A stretch of DNA of 64,000 bases. Origin: Siphonodentalium dalli. Taxonomy: Eukaryota; Mollusca; Scaphopoda; Gadilida; Siphonodentaliidae. The notes beneath the pieces were generated by a model. The model searched no databases and was not told the origin of the DNA. It saw only the letters and a list, made by a program, of their open reading frames with translations. Below, piece by piece: positions 9,801 to 22,262 of this stretch. Location of the stretch: the NCBI GenBank assembly GCA_032622095.1, contig CP136063.1, positions 23,190,987 to 23,254,986 of the forward strand. The letters are read 5' to 3'. Position 1 is the stretch's first letter. The number at the start of each line of letters is the position of its first letter. The position numbers and the translations under genes were made by a program.

Positions 9801-12800
9801 GTTAACAGAGAGGAGTGTCACCCCTAACCCCATGAATCCTGGATACCTGAGTTAACAGAGAGGAGTGTCACCCCTAACCACCATGAATCCTGGATACCAG
9901 TTAACAGAGAGGGGTGTCACCCCTAACCCCATGAATCCTGGATACCTGAGTTAACAGAGAGGGGTGTCACCCCTAACCACCATGAATCCTGGATACCAGT
10001 TAACAGAGAGGAGTGTCACCCCTAACCACCATGAATCCTGGATACCAGTTAACAGAGAGGAGTGTCACCCCTAACCCCATGAATCCTGGATACCAGTTAA
10101 CAGAGAGGAGTGTCACCCCTAACCCCATGAATCCTGGATACCAGTTAACAGAGAGGAGTGTCACCCCTAACCCCATGAATCATGAGTTAACAGAGAGGAG
10201 TGTCACCCCTAACCACCATGAATCCTGGATACCAGTTAACAGAGAGGAGTGTCACCCCTAACCCCATGAATCCTGGATACCTGAGTTAACAGAGAGGGGT
10301 GTCACCCCTAACCCCATGAATCCTGGATACCAGTTAACAGAGAGGAGTGTCACCCCTAACCCCATGAATCCTGGATACCTGAGTTAACAGAGAGGAGTGT
10401 CACCCCTAACCCTATGAATCCTGGATACCAGTTAACAGAGAGGGGTGTCACCCCTAACCCCATGAATCCTGGATACCTGAGTTAACAGAGAGGAGTGTCA
10501 CCCCTAACCCCATGAATCCTGGATACCAGTTAACAGAGAGGGGTGTCACCCCTAACCCCATGAATCCTGGATACCAGTTAACAGAGAGGGGTGTCACCCC
10601 TAACCCCATGAATCCTGGATACCAGTTAACAGAGAGGGGTGTCACCCCTAACCCCATGAATCCTGGATACCAGTTAACAGAGAGGAGTGTCACCCCTAAC
10701 CACCATGAATCCTGGATACCTGAGTTAACAGAGAGGGGTGTCACCCCTAACCCCATGAATCCTGGATACCTGAGTTAACAGAGAGGGGTGTCACCCCTAA
10801 CCCCATGAATCCTGGATACCAGTTAACAGAGAGGGGTGTCACCCCTAACCCCATGAATCCTGGATACCAGTTAACAGAGAGGGGTGTCACCCCTAACCAC
10901 CATGAATCCTGGATACCTGAGTTAACAGAGAGGGGTGTCACCCCTAACCCCATGAATCCTGGATACCTGAGTTAACAGAGAGGAGTGTCACCCCTAACCA
11001 CCATGAATCCTGGATACCAGTTAACAGAGAGGAGTGTCACCCCTAACCCCATGAATCCTGAATACCTGAGTTAACAGAGAGGGGTGTCACCCCTAACCAC
11101 CATGAATCCTGGATACCAGTTAACAGAGAGGGGTGTCACCCCTAACCCCATGAATCCTGGATACCAGTTAACAGAGAGGGGTGTCACCCCTAACCCCATG
11201 AATCCTGGATACCAGTTAACAGAGAGGAGTGTTGCCCCTAACCCCATGAATCCTGGATACCTGAGTTAACAGAGAGGAGTGTCACCCCTAACCCCATGAA
11301 TCCTGAATACCTGAGTTAACAGAGAGGAGTGTCACCCCTAACCCCATGAATCCTGGATACCTGAGTTAACAGAGAGGAGTGTCACCCCTAACCCCATGAA
11401 TCCTGAATACCTGAGTTAACAGAGAGGAGTGTCACCCCTAACCCCATGAATCCTGGATACCTGAGTTAACAGAGAGGAGTGTCACCCCTAACCCCATGAA
11501 TCCTGAATACCTGAGTTAACAGAGAGGGGTGTCACCCCTAACCCCATGAATCCTGGATACCAGTTAACAGAGAGGAGTGTCACCCCTAACCCCATGAATC
11601 CTGAATACCTGAGTTAACAGAGAGGAGTGTCACCCCTAACCACCATGAATCCTGGATACCTGAGTTAACAGAGAGGAGTGTCACCCCTAACCACCATGAA
11701 TCCTGGATACCTGAGTTAACAGAGAGGGGTGTCACCCCTAACCACCATGAATCCTGGATACCAGTTAACAGAGAGGGGTGTCACCCCTAACCCCATGAAT
11801 CCTGGATACCAGTTAACAGAGAGGAGTGTCACCCCTAACCACCATGAATCCTGGATACCTGAGTTAACAGAGAGGAGTGTCACCCCTAACCCCATGAATC
11901 CTGGATACCAGTTAACAGAGAGGAGTGTCACCCCTAACCCCATGAATCCTGGATACCAGTTAACAGAGAGGAGTGTCACCCCTAACCCCATGAATCCTGG
12001 ATACCAGTTAACAGAGAGGAGTGTCACCCCTAACCCCATGAATCCTGAATACCTGAGTTAACAGAGAGGAGTGTCACCCCTAACCACCATGAATCCTGGA
12101 TACCTGAGTTAACAGAGAGGGGTGTCACCCCTAACCACCATGAATCCTGGATACCAGTTAACAGAGAGGGGTGTCACCCCTAACCCCATGAATCCTGGAT
12201 ACCAGTTAACAGAGAGGGGTGTCACCCCTAACCACCATGAATCCTGGATACCAGTTAACAGAGAGGGGTGTCACCCCTAACCCCATGAATCCTGGATACC
12301 AGTTAACAGAGATGGGTGTCACCCCTAACCACCATGAATCCTGGATACCAGTTAACAGAGAGGGGTGTCACCCCTAACCACCATGAATCCTGGATACCAG
12401 TTAACAGAGAGGGGTGTCACCCCTAACCACCATGAATCCTGGATACCAGTTAACAGAGAGGAGTGTCACCCCTAACCACCATGAATCCTGGATACCAGTT
12501 AACAGAGAGGGGTGTCACCCCTAACCACCATGAATCCTGGATACCAGTTAACAGAGAGGGGTGTCACCCCTAACCCATGAATCCTGGATACCAGTTAACA
12601 GAGAGGGGTGTCACCCCTAACCACCATGAATCCTGGATACCAGTTAACAGAGAGGGGTGTCACCCCTAACCCCATGAATCCTGGATACCAGTTAACAGAG
12701 AGGAGTGTCACCCCTAACCCCATGAATCCTGGATACCTGAGTTAACAGAGAGGGGTGTCACCCCTAACCCCATGAATCCTGGATACCAGTTAACAGAGAG

Positions 12801-15800
12801 GAGTGTCAATCCTAACCCCATGAATCCTGGATACCAGTCAACAGAGAGGGTGTCACCCCTAACCCCATGAATCCTGGATACCTGAGTTAACAGAGAGGAG
12901 TGTCACCCCTAACCCCATGAATCCTGGATACCAGTTAACAGAGAGGAGTGTCACCCCTAACCACCATGAATCCTGGATACCTGAGTTAACAGAGAGGGGT
13001 GTCACCCCTAACCACCATGAATCCTGGATACCAGTTAACAGAGAGGAGTGTCACCTCTAACCACCATGAATCCTGAATACCAGTTAACAGAGAGGAGTGT
13101 CACCCCTAACCACCATGAATCCTGAATACCAGTTAACAGAGAGGTGTGTCACCTCTAACCACCATGGATCCTGGATACCAGTTAACAGAGAGGAGTGTCA
13201 CCCCTAACCACCATGAATCCTGAATACCAGTTAACAGAGAGGAGTGTCACCTCTAACCACCATGGATCCTGGATACCAGTTAACAGAGAGGGGTGTCACC
13301 CTAACCACCATGAATCCTGGATACCTGAGTTAACAGAGAGGAGTGTCACCCCTAACCCCATGAATCCTGGATACCTGAGTTAACAGAGAGGGGTGTCACC
13401 CCTAACCCCATGAATCCTGGATACCTGAGTTAACAGAGAGGAGTGTCACCCCTAACCCCATGAATCCTGGATACCAGTTAACAGAGAGGAGTGTCACTCC
13501 TAACCCCATGAATCCTGGATACCAGTTAACAGAGAGGAGTGTCACCCCTAACCACCATGAATCCTGGATACCTGAGTTAACAGAGAGGGGTGTCACCCCT
13601 AACCACCATGAATCCTGGATACCAGTTAACAGAGAGGAGTGTCACCCCTAACCACCATGAATCCTGGATACCTGAGTTAACAGAGAGGGGTGTCACCCCT
13701 AACCACCATGAATCCTGGATACCAGTTAACAGAGAGGGGTGTCACCTCTAACCACCATGGATCCTGGATACCAGTTAACAGAGAGGGGTGTCACCCTAAC
13801 CACCATGAATCCTGGATACCAGTTAACAGAGAGGGGTGTCACCCTAACCACCATGAATCCTGGATACCAGTTAACAGAGAGGGGTGTCACCCCTAACCCC
13901 ATGAATCCTGGATACCTGAGTTAACAGAGAGGGGTGTCACCCCTAACCCCATGAATCCTGGATACCTGAGTTAACAGAGAGGGGTGTCACCCCTAACCCC
14001 ATGAATCCTGGATACCAGTTAACAGAGAGGGGTGTCACCCCTAACCCCATGAATCCTGGATACCAGTTAACAGAGAGGAGTGTCACCCCTAACCCCATGA
14101 ATCCTGGATACCAGTTAACAGAGAGGAGTGTCACCCCTAACCCCATGAATCCTGGATACCAGTTAACAGAGAGGGGTGTCACCCCTAACCCCATGAATCC
14201 TGGATACCAGTTAACAGAGAGGAGTGTCACCCCTAACCCCATGAATCCTGGATACCAGTTAACAGAGAGGAGTGTCACCCCTAACCCCATGAATCCTGAA
14301 TACCTGAGTTAACAGAGAGGAGTGTCACCCCTAACCCCATGAATCCTGGATACCAGTTAACAGAGAGGGGTGTCACCCCTAACCCCATGAATCCTGGATA
14401 CCTGAGTTAACAGAGAGGAGTGTCACCCCTAACCCCATGAATCCTGGATACCAGTTAACAGAGAGGAGTGTCACCCCTAACCCCATGAATCCTGGATACC
14501 AGTTAACAGAGAGGAGTGTCACCCCTAACCCCATGAATCCTGGATACCAGTTAACAGAGAGGAGTGTCACCCCTAACCCCATGAATCCTGGATACCAGTT
14601 AACAGAGAGGGGTGTCACCCCTAACCCCATGAATCCTGGATACCAGTTAACAGAGAGGAGTGTCACCCCTAACCACCATGAATCCTGGATACCAGTTAAC
14701 AGAGAGGAGTGTCACCCTAACACCATGAATCCTGGATACCAGTTAACAGAGAGGAGTGTCACCCCTAACCACCATGAATCCTGAATACCAGTTAACAGAG
14801 AGGAGTGTCACCCCTAACCCCATGAATCCTGAATACCAGTTAACAGAGAGGGGTGTCACCCCTAACCCCATGAATCCTGGATACCTGAGTTAACAGAGAG
14901 GAGTGTCACCCCTAACCCCATGAATCCTGAATACCTGAGTTAACAGAGAGGAGTGTCACCCCTAACCCCATGAATCCTGGATACCTGAGTTAACAGAGAG
15001 GGTGTCGCCCCTAACCACATGAATCCTGGATACCAGTTAACATAGAGGGGTGTCACCCCTAACCCCATGAATCCTGGATACCAGTTAACAGAGAGGGGTG
15101 TCACCCCTAACCCCATGAATCCTGAAGACCAGTTAACAGAGAGGGTGTCGCCCCTACCCCCATGTATCCTGAATACCAGTTAACAGAGAGGAGTGTCACC
15201 CCTAACCCCATGAATCCTGAAGACCAGTTAACAGAGAGGGTGTCGCCCCTACCCCCATGTATCCTGAATACCAGTTAACAGAATTGTCACCCCCCCCCCC
15301 CCATGAAACCTGAATACCAGTTAACAGAGAGGGGTCTCATCCCACCCCACAAATCTTGAACACTAGTTATCCAGGATTCATGGGGTTAGGGGTGACACCC
15401 CTCTCTGTTAACTCAGGTATCCAGGATTCATGGTGGTTAGGGGTGTCACCCTAACCACCATGAATCCTGGATACCAGTTAACAGAGAGGGGTGTCGCCCC
15501 TAACCCCATGAATCCTGGATACCAGTTAACAGAGAGGAGTGTCACCCCTAACCCCATGAATCCTGGATACCTGAGTTAACAGAGAGGGGTGTCACCCCTA
15601 ACCCCATGAATCCTGGATACCAGTTAACAGAGAGGGGTGTCACCCCTAACCCCATGAATCCTGGATACCTGAGTTAACAGAGAGGGGTGTCGCCCCTAAC
15701 CACCATGAATCCTGGATACCAGTTAACAGAGAGGAGTGTCACCCCTAACCCCATGAATCCTGGATACCAGTTAACAGAGAGGAGTGTCACCCCTAACCCC

Positions 15801-17298
15801 ATGAATCCTGGATACCTGAGTTAACAGAGAGGGGTGTCACCCCTAACCACCATGAATCCTGGATACCTGAGTTAACAGAGAGGAGTGTCACCCCTAACCA
15901 CCATGAATCCTGGATACCAGTTAACAGAGAGGAGTGTCACCCATAACCACCATGAATCCTGGATACCAGTTAACAGAGAGGAGTGTCACCCCTAACCCCA
16001 TGAATCCTGGATACCTGAGTTAACAGAGAGGGGTGTCACCCCTAACCACCATGAATCCTGGATACCAGTTAACAGAGAGGGGTGTCACCCCTAACCCCAT
16101 GAATCCTGGATACCAGTTAACAGAGAGGGGTGTCACCCCTAACCCCATGAATCCTGGATACCAGTTAACAGAGAGGAGTGTCACCCCTAACCACCATGAA
16201 TCCTGGATACCAGTTAACAGAGAGGGGTGTCACCCCTAACCCCATGAATCCTGGATACCAGTTAACAGAGAGGGGTGTCACCCCTAACCCCATGAATCCT
16301 GGATACCAGTTAACAGAGAGGAGTGTCACCCCTAACCACCATGAATCCTGGATACCTGAGTTAACAGAGAGGGGTGTCACCCCTAACCCCATGAATCCTG
16401 AATACCTGAGTTAACAGAGAGGAGTGTCACCCCTAACCACCATGAATCCTGGATACCAGTTAACAGAGAGGAGTGTCACCCCTAACCACCATGAATCCTG
16501 GATACCAGTTAACAGAGAGGAGTGTCACCCCTAACCACCATGAATCCTGGATACCTGAGTTAACAGAGAGGGGTGTCACCCCTAACCACCATGAATCCTG
16601 GATACCAGTTAACAGAGAGGAGTGTCACCCCTAACCCCATGAATCCTGGATACCAGTTAACAGAGAGGGGTGTCACCCCTAACCACCATGAATCCTGGAT
16701 ACCAGTTAACAGAGAGGGGTGTCACCCCTAACCCCATGAATCCTGGATACCAGTTAACAGAGAGGGGTGTCACCCCTAACCCCATGAATCCTGGATACCA
16801 GTTAACAGAGAGGAGTGTCACCCCTAACCACCATGAATCCTGGATACCAGTTAACAGAGAGGGTGTCGCCCCTAACCACATGAATCCTGGATACCTGAGT
16901 TAACAGAGAGGAGTGTCACCCCTAACCCCATGAATCCTGGATACCTGAGTTAACAGAGAGGGGTGTCGCCCCTAACCACCATGAATCCTGGATACCAGTT
17001 AACAGAGAGGAGTGTCACCCCTAACCCCATGAATCCTGGATACCAGTTAACAGAGAGGAGTGTCACCCCTAACCCCATGAATCCTGGATACCAGTTAACA
17101 GAGAGGGGTGTCACCCCTAACCCCATGAATCCTGAAGACCAGTTAACAGAGAGGGTGTCGCCCCTACCCCCATGTATCCTGAATACCAGTTAACAGAATT
17201 GTCACCCCCCCCCATGAAACCTGAATACCAGTTAACAGAGAGGGGTCTCATCCCACCCCACAAATCTTGAACACTAGTTAACAGAGAGGGGTGTCATC
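3884..17298 (+). repeat. 13.4 kb minisatellite array, 48-50 bp units
   Basis: Uninterrupted head-to-tail units of the form ACAGAGAGGGGTGTCACCCC, TAACCCCATGAATCCTGGAT, ACCAGTTA. Variants are CCAGTTA, CCTGAGTTA or CCTGTTA at one joint, CCCC or CCACC at another, and GGGG or GGAG. By length there are about 270-280 units. Each unit carries a GGGGTG.CACCCC dyad and a GTTAAC palindrome. Where units are 48 bp (16 codons) they stay open in frame, which gives long repetitive ORFs on both strands; these are not genes. Blocks of about 390 bp recur at the left (5232 against 5622, for example), and a block around 7276-7700 recurs at 7866-8290. The array lies in the intron between the two halves of the myosin IQ motif. 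Confidence 0.97.
15368..15448 (-). repeat. inverted segment within the minisatellite
   Basis: About 1.6 units are in reverse orientation (ATCCAGGATTCATGGGGTTA ... CTCTCTGTTAACTCAGG), flanked on both sides by forward units. The right junction makes a small hairpin (GGTTAGGGGTGTCACCCTAACC-like). The degenerate terminal variant just left of it (15110-15368, with a run of C) is repeated at the true array end (17130-17290). Confidence 0.85.
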
Positions 17299-18460
17299 TA
17301 GTGATGTTCCGATAATGAAAAAGCCCATCGGACCGATTTCCGATAACTGGAGGCACAATCGGCCGATTTACGATTCCGATGTTTATATATATTGTGCGTT
17401 TGTTCCCATAATGGACCTATATATATTCATTGCACTCCCTATCTCGGTATAGTTTCAAAGCCAAATACATCAAAGAAATATATACACACTGTCGTAAAGA
17501 TATTTCCGCCGACATCAGTTGTGCGCTGCCTTTAATGTATACCGGTAGTTGTTTGACAAATAGATCAAAGGTGCCGACTCAGAGTAACGTTAGGACCATG
17601 TGAGGGAACACTTGAACGCGGTGTAAAAGTCTTGATTGAATACTTGTAAGTTGCGACAGTGTATGGAATGGCGATGATTATTAATTTAATTTAGATTGAT
17701 GGATAATAATTGCTGTCATATTTGTCTGAGATTTCCCAAATTCCCATTGGTCACACCTTTTGTCTTTTAACAACTGGGAAGCTTTTATAGTTCCGCCTAC
17801 TCAATTTTTTTTGCGAGACCGTTCAAATTAGAGCTAAACATATTTCATTTCATACGTGTAACTCGTAATGAGAGCATCACTATAACAATTGCGATTCGCG
17901 GCGCTGTGAAAACAAGTGCAATTTGGAACTATACTTCACCATATTGTCCACTACAGACAAAAAGGCCAATTGGTCATTATTGAAGACAGTTCTGATCACG
18001 ACTGTACTAATTCATTCAGTGTGTGCTTCAAATTATTGACATATCATGTGACGTCACAGCATGGCACATGCTCAATGGGGAAACTATATTGTAATGAGGT
18101 CAGCTGTTTAAAGCTTTCTTTGAATCTATTTCGTGTCCACGCGATTGAACCAATAACTTCATATTACACGGGATATGTCGGGCAGGTGTATTGCCATGCT
18201 TATATATAATCATATCAGACTGTTTGGACGATGTCAATAGGTTCTTTTTAGGCTGTTACAACTGCGTTTTACGTTCAATACTATTGTTGTATTGCGTACG
18301 TTTATTAAAGCGTGCATAATACTGCACTTAGATACTAGAACATTTTTGTTTGTTTTGACAATCAGTAAAAGCTGATGTTCAACTGTGAGGTACGATTAAT
18401 ATCTGATGGGCTATTATCGGCCAATGGCCGATTTCGATTCCGATTATCGTAACATCACTA
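17299..18460. mobile_element. hAT-like non-autonomous element inside the minisatellite
   Basis: A 1162 bp insertion with termini TAGTGATGTTCCGATAAT and, inverted, TAGTGATGTTACGATAAT, plus inner inverted GGCCGAT-rich stretches. The 8 bp flanks are GTGTCATC and GTGTGACC. Each is one change from the minisatellite motif GTGTCACC, as expected for a target duplication that has drifted. The TAGNG start and 8 bp duplication fit the hAT superfamily. No transposase frame is seen. A further diverged piece of the array follows at 18461-18520. Confidence 0.8.
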
Positions 18461-18669
18461 GTGTGACCCCACCACCATGAATCTTGAATACCAGTTAACA
18501 GAGATGGGTGAATCCTGCATACCAATTAAAAAAATATAAAATACAAGTTATGATTATTTCTCTAAAATATTTCCCTAAAATATGATAATTGTTTACACAT
18601 TTGGTGAAGTAATGTCCAATTAGCTTCAACACATCACGATGTATGAGACTGAAGCCCATGTTTGGCATA

Positions 18670-18846
18670 GTAATGCCCTAAATAATCAACTTCTTAACCA
18701 AAGCAGAATTATGGGTAATTTTTCATGATTTAGTCGGAAATATGGCTTGTTGCCATTCATCGGAAAGCTGAGATCTTTCTGACTAAACCTGAAAAATTAC
18801 CCATAATTCTGCTGTGGTTAAGGAGTCGATTATTTAGGGCATTACT
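18670..18846. repeat. fold-back element, TAATGCCCTAAATAAT family
   Basis: Left arm AGTAATGCCCTAAATAATCA and right arm ending TTATTTAGGGCATTACTG, with complementary inner arms around ATTATGGGTAATTTTTCA and the CATCGGAAAGCT loop. No gene lies between 18520 and 19216; a partial TTAACCCTTTCATGATGGGA element occupies 19085-19215. Confidence 0.7.
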
Positions 18847-19215
18847 GTACATATACCCCAAATCTACATCACACATCTGATGCCATTCTTGTTTTTGAAT
18901 GGGAGCATCCATTCAGTATTTAACCTTTGTAGAGCCCCACAGAGAGAACGCTGTGCGCCAAATTTTTACCCCTGCATGAGGTTCCCAATGGGATGTATTT
19001 CTCAGTTTCTGTGTTTTGTTTTGAAGTTGCCAGAGGGTTGAGATAATGAAACTGGGTCACTCTAGAGGTGTTAACACTTGAGTTTAACCCTTTCATGATG
19101 GGAGCTGAGCTGGTGCAGCATTAAAGATCCTGTGCCAGTGCATTATCTTATATTTGCAGGTCTCCCGTATGGTACCTATATATTAACAGAAATAATGCAC
19201 TGGCTTACAAGGTTA

Positions 19216-19655
19216 AAGGTACTCAATCCGATAAAACTCCTCTCAATTACTATTTCAATGGCTTCGGGGGTCAAAAATATTTGATTCAAGTCCACGAAGC
19301 CACCCATCAAAGCTCAGATTTTTTAGATATCGATTTTAGAAATCTATTATTCTTCATTATCGGGAATACTTTCTGTCCCAGAACACAGTCAAAATTGCGT
19401 TATTATTACCACTTGATTTTAGAGTTATCCATCCTTGTCTGTTTGAATAGTGTTTTGGTGTACACATCTCGAGCAGATTACGAAGTTGAAGGCAATTATT
19501 AGTACTCATCTCGAGAAAATAACAAATTTCAAAAATCAATATCTAATAACTCTGAGCTTTGTTTGATGGGTTCCTCGACTCGAATCAAATATTTTTGACC
19601 CCAAAAGCCAAAGAAATAGTAATATAGGACCCTCTGATCGGATTGAGTACATTTA
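19216..19655. repeat. fold-back element, GGTACTCAATCCGATAA family
   Basis: The two halves are inverted copies: the left has GGTACTCAATCCGATAAAAC and ATATTTGATTCAAGTC, the right has ACTCGAATCAAATATTTTTG and GATCGGATTGAGTACATTTA. The centre has short inverted pieces around CACTTGATTTTAGAGTTATC. Relatives are at 30325-31535 and 48906-49285. The open frames inside are shadows of the palindrome. Confidence 0.7.
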
Positions 19656-19702
19656 ATCTTCTGTTCCTTACCGGTCCTCATTTTACATGTTTTATGTTCC
19701 AG

Positions 19703-19867
19703 TTGCCCGCGGGTTTTTGGGAAGACGACGTGTCGAGAGAATGAAGCTGGATGCGAGGAAGCGAGCGGCCACCCTGGAGGCATTGATGCTTGAAGTGGAG
19801 GAACGCGGAATCAACAAATGTATAATGCAACAAAGTCTGATTAACAGCGATAAAAACAGAACAGCAA
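19703..19867 (+). CDS. SH2-tailed myosin exon 4 (IQ motif and charged helix)
   Basis: Acceptor TTATGTTCCAG, donor GCA A|GTAGGT, 165 bp. The exon opens VARGFLGRRRVERM, completing with the previous exon the IQ motif LQRVARGFLGRRR, a calmodulin or light-chain binding helix. It continues KLDARKRAATLEALMLEVEE, strongly helical and charged, a candidate short coiled coil or extended single helix, then a less ordered Ser/Asn-rich end. Only one IQ motif is visible, giving a short lever arm. Phases (in 1, out 1) agree with both neighbours. Confidence 0.92.
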
Positions 19868-19956
19868 GTAGGTCCTATTTGTGATAGTATAAAATTCCCA
19901 CCTTTCTGAAATGTAATTTTAATTTCAGATCAAATTTTTATCAATGATAGAATGCC

Positions 19957-20230
19957 ACTTGATTGAATGAGTTAATTGCTGAAGTGATCTGATTGGATGA
20001 GTTAATATCTGAACTGATCTGATTGGATGAGTTAATATCTGAAGTGATCTGATTCGATGAGTTAATATCTGAAGTGATCTGATTGGATGAGTTAATATCT
20101 GAAGTGATCTGATTGGATGAGTTAATATCTGAAGTGATCTGATTGGATGAGTTAATATCTGAAGTGATCTGATTGGATGAGTTAATATCTGAAGTGATCT
20201 GATTCGATGAGTTAATATCTGAAGTGCTTT
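19957..20230 (+). repeat. 30 bp minisatellite, about 9 units
   Basis: Units GAAGTGATCTGATTGGATGA GTTAATATCT repeat with few changes. The 30 bp period keeps a minus-strand frame open (repeated SDINSSNQIT), which is an artefact of the repeat and not a gene. Confidence 0.93.
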
Positions 20231-20299
20231 GATATATTTCTGAAGTGATCAAATATGTTAGATTAGTCCCTGTAAAGTGAATTTTCCGTTTGTCAGGCC

Positions 20300-20780
20300 A
20301 AAAAATGTTGGAAAGACTTATTTTATATTTATACCCCTTCCAAGAGAATGGGGGGTATATTGGATTGACCTCATCCATCTGTCTATCCGGACTTTATCCC
20401 TCCGGTTTTTCCTTCTGTCCATCCATCCGTCTGTTCGCTATCCGTCCGTCTGGGCAGATATCTCAAACACTGGTTGTCAGATCTGAATGAAATTTGGTAT
20501 GGATGTTCACTACTATGAGGGCATTCAACAGTGTTCAATCGTTTTTTCCAGATTTTCCGTTCTAGAGTTATTCATCTTTGTTTATCTGGAAATGTTTGTT
20601 TTTGTCCATCAAGGAGATATCTCCACCACCGGTTGACAGATATCAATGAAATTTGGTATGGATGTTCACTACTATGAGGGCAATCAATAGAGTGTTCAAT
20701 CGTTCTGTTTTTTCCCCCGTTCCAGTGTTATTTATCTTTGTTTATATGAAACTGATGGGTTTTTTTTTTTCGTATGAGCA
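20300..20780. repeat. dispersed repeat with CCATCCGTCTG-type pyrimidine tract
   Basis: Starts with CCAAGAGAATGGGGGGTATA and the CCATCCGTCTGTTCG tract, followed by two direct copies of a ~150 bp segment containing GAAATTTGGTATGGATGTTC (around 20490 and 20648). A diverged relative starts near 42069 and another motif cluster is near 27530. It looks like the end of a dispersed interspersed repeat; no coding is seen. Confidence 0.5.
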
Positions 20781-20886
20781 GTTATCTCACCAATACTTTG
20801 GCAGTTTGAATTTGCCATAATGGGTGTATGCCAGCACCGCCGGTGCAATAACTTGTTTATGCTGATGCATTCCACCTCATGATCAG

Positions 20887-21734
20887 TAGGGGTGCGAGAT
20901 ATCACCGGTGCACCGGTGTATCGCGAATCAGAGTTCTAAGATACACGCACCGATTCCATAGCCAAAAAATTGATTTTGTTTATCTATTATCCATTATTCC
21001 TTCTTTAAAATTGCTTTATTCACGCCGGAGAATAAGAATTAAATACAACGGCACGCAAAGAAGCATGATCAAGTCGTTCTACTTCAAAGTGCCGATTAAA
21101 TAGGTCAGCCACCTGTTCGTCTGTCATGCGCGTGGGCGTTGTTGTTTTTGTGTAAAGATTGATATACCATTGTCACCGTTGGCACACAGAAGAGTTCGTT
21201 CATAGAAATGATGTCGCCAAAAGCATGAAAAGGCTCAAAATGTACGTCGTGCTAATCATTTGTCATTCATCGGACTTGAACTGCATATTAGAGAATTAAA
21301 TCATTCCCGTTAACAGTCACCAATACCCAATTGACATAAACTTGTTTCATCGCAAGACTCGTAGTAAACCGTGTCAATACAGACAGCGGTCCGAACTTCC
21401 GACATGGTATTTTTGGATTACTCCCCCTGGACTGTATTTAAATGAATTAAACAACAAACGTGGTATGTTTTTGTACTTGAAAGTCGTGTAATCCCATACA
21501 ACCTTGGCCTTAAATAAAACATTCCAATGAACTGAAGTAGCTGGTATTGAAGGATTAATCAAATTAATGAACTATTAAATAATGACTATGATTGAATATA
21601 TGTTTTTTTTCAACCAATTCATGAATTCCATATGAAGGGCTGCATCCAGAAATACTAGGGTATCATATCTAGATACGTATTGTATCGCGACCCGCATATC
21701 CGTATCGCGACACTGGGCGTACCTCCCACCCCTA
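20887..21734. mobile_element. hAT-like non-autonomous element
   Basis: An 848 bp element beginning TAGGGGTGCGAGATATCACC and ending CCTCCCACCCCTA, so termini TAGGGGTG/CACCCCTA are inverted; TATCGCGA motifs lie near both ends. Flanking 8 bp are ATGATCAG and ATTATCAG (7 of 8 match), the duplication size of hAT. No transposase frame is present. Nothing recognisable follows at 21743-21985. Confidence 0.82.
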
Positions 21735-21985
21735 ATTATCAGCTAGCTGAGTCTAACTTCAATTGCCTGTGGCCAATATTTCCTGAACAGATATCCATAA
21801 AAGTGTAGTTTATTTCATTGAAAATCGTCCATGCATTAAAGTATCACGAGATTGTAGTCAATTACAGCAATGAATCAGAAATCTCACGTTCATACTGATT
21901 ATAAACAATCTCCTTCAGATTGAACGTGAAGGAATGGGTTGGAATCATGGAGTTTCTGGCGTGAGAAATTGGAAATTGTCTTTGC

Positions 21986-22262
21986 ATGCATGGGCTTAAT
22001 ACCAATCATTCTAATAATTATATACTGTATACACCCGTCAGTAAGCCCGGGGGGGGGGGGGGGCTCGTGCATGCATGGCCTTAATACCAATCATTCTACT
22101 AATTATATACTGTCTACACCCGTCAGTAAGCCCGGGGGTCTCGTGCATGCATGGCCTTAATACCAATCATTCTACTATTTATATACTGTATACACCCGTC
22201 AGTAAGCCTGGGGGCTCGTGCATGCATGGCCTTAATACCAATCATTCTACTATTTATATAGT
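21986..22262 (+). repeat. ~75 bp tandem repeat, about 4 units
   Basis: Units contain CTTAATACCAATCATTCTAC, TATACACCCGTCAGTAAGCC and GTGCATGCATGG. Unit 1 carries a run of about 18 G. From 22263 to 22886 I see no gene or repeat that I can name. Confidence 0.88.

Noticed and set aside
15361..15448. Assembly error at the small inversion
   Set aside because: The junctions are clean on both sides and the flanking degenerate units are duplicated elsewhere, so a biological inversion is as likely. It cannot be decided without reads, so it is kept as a finding rather than dismissed as error.
4525..17193. Dozens of open frames with repeated NPGYQLTERSVTPNPM-type peptides on both strands
   Set aside because: They follow from a 48 bp unit that is a multiple of three. 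They exist on both strands, stop wherever a 49 or 50 bp unit occurs, and lie in a spliced intron.
3884..17298. CRISPR-like array
   Set aside because: Units are directly joined with no variable spacers, in a eukaryotic intron; it is a minisatellite.
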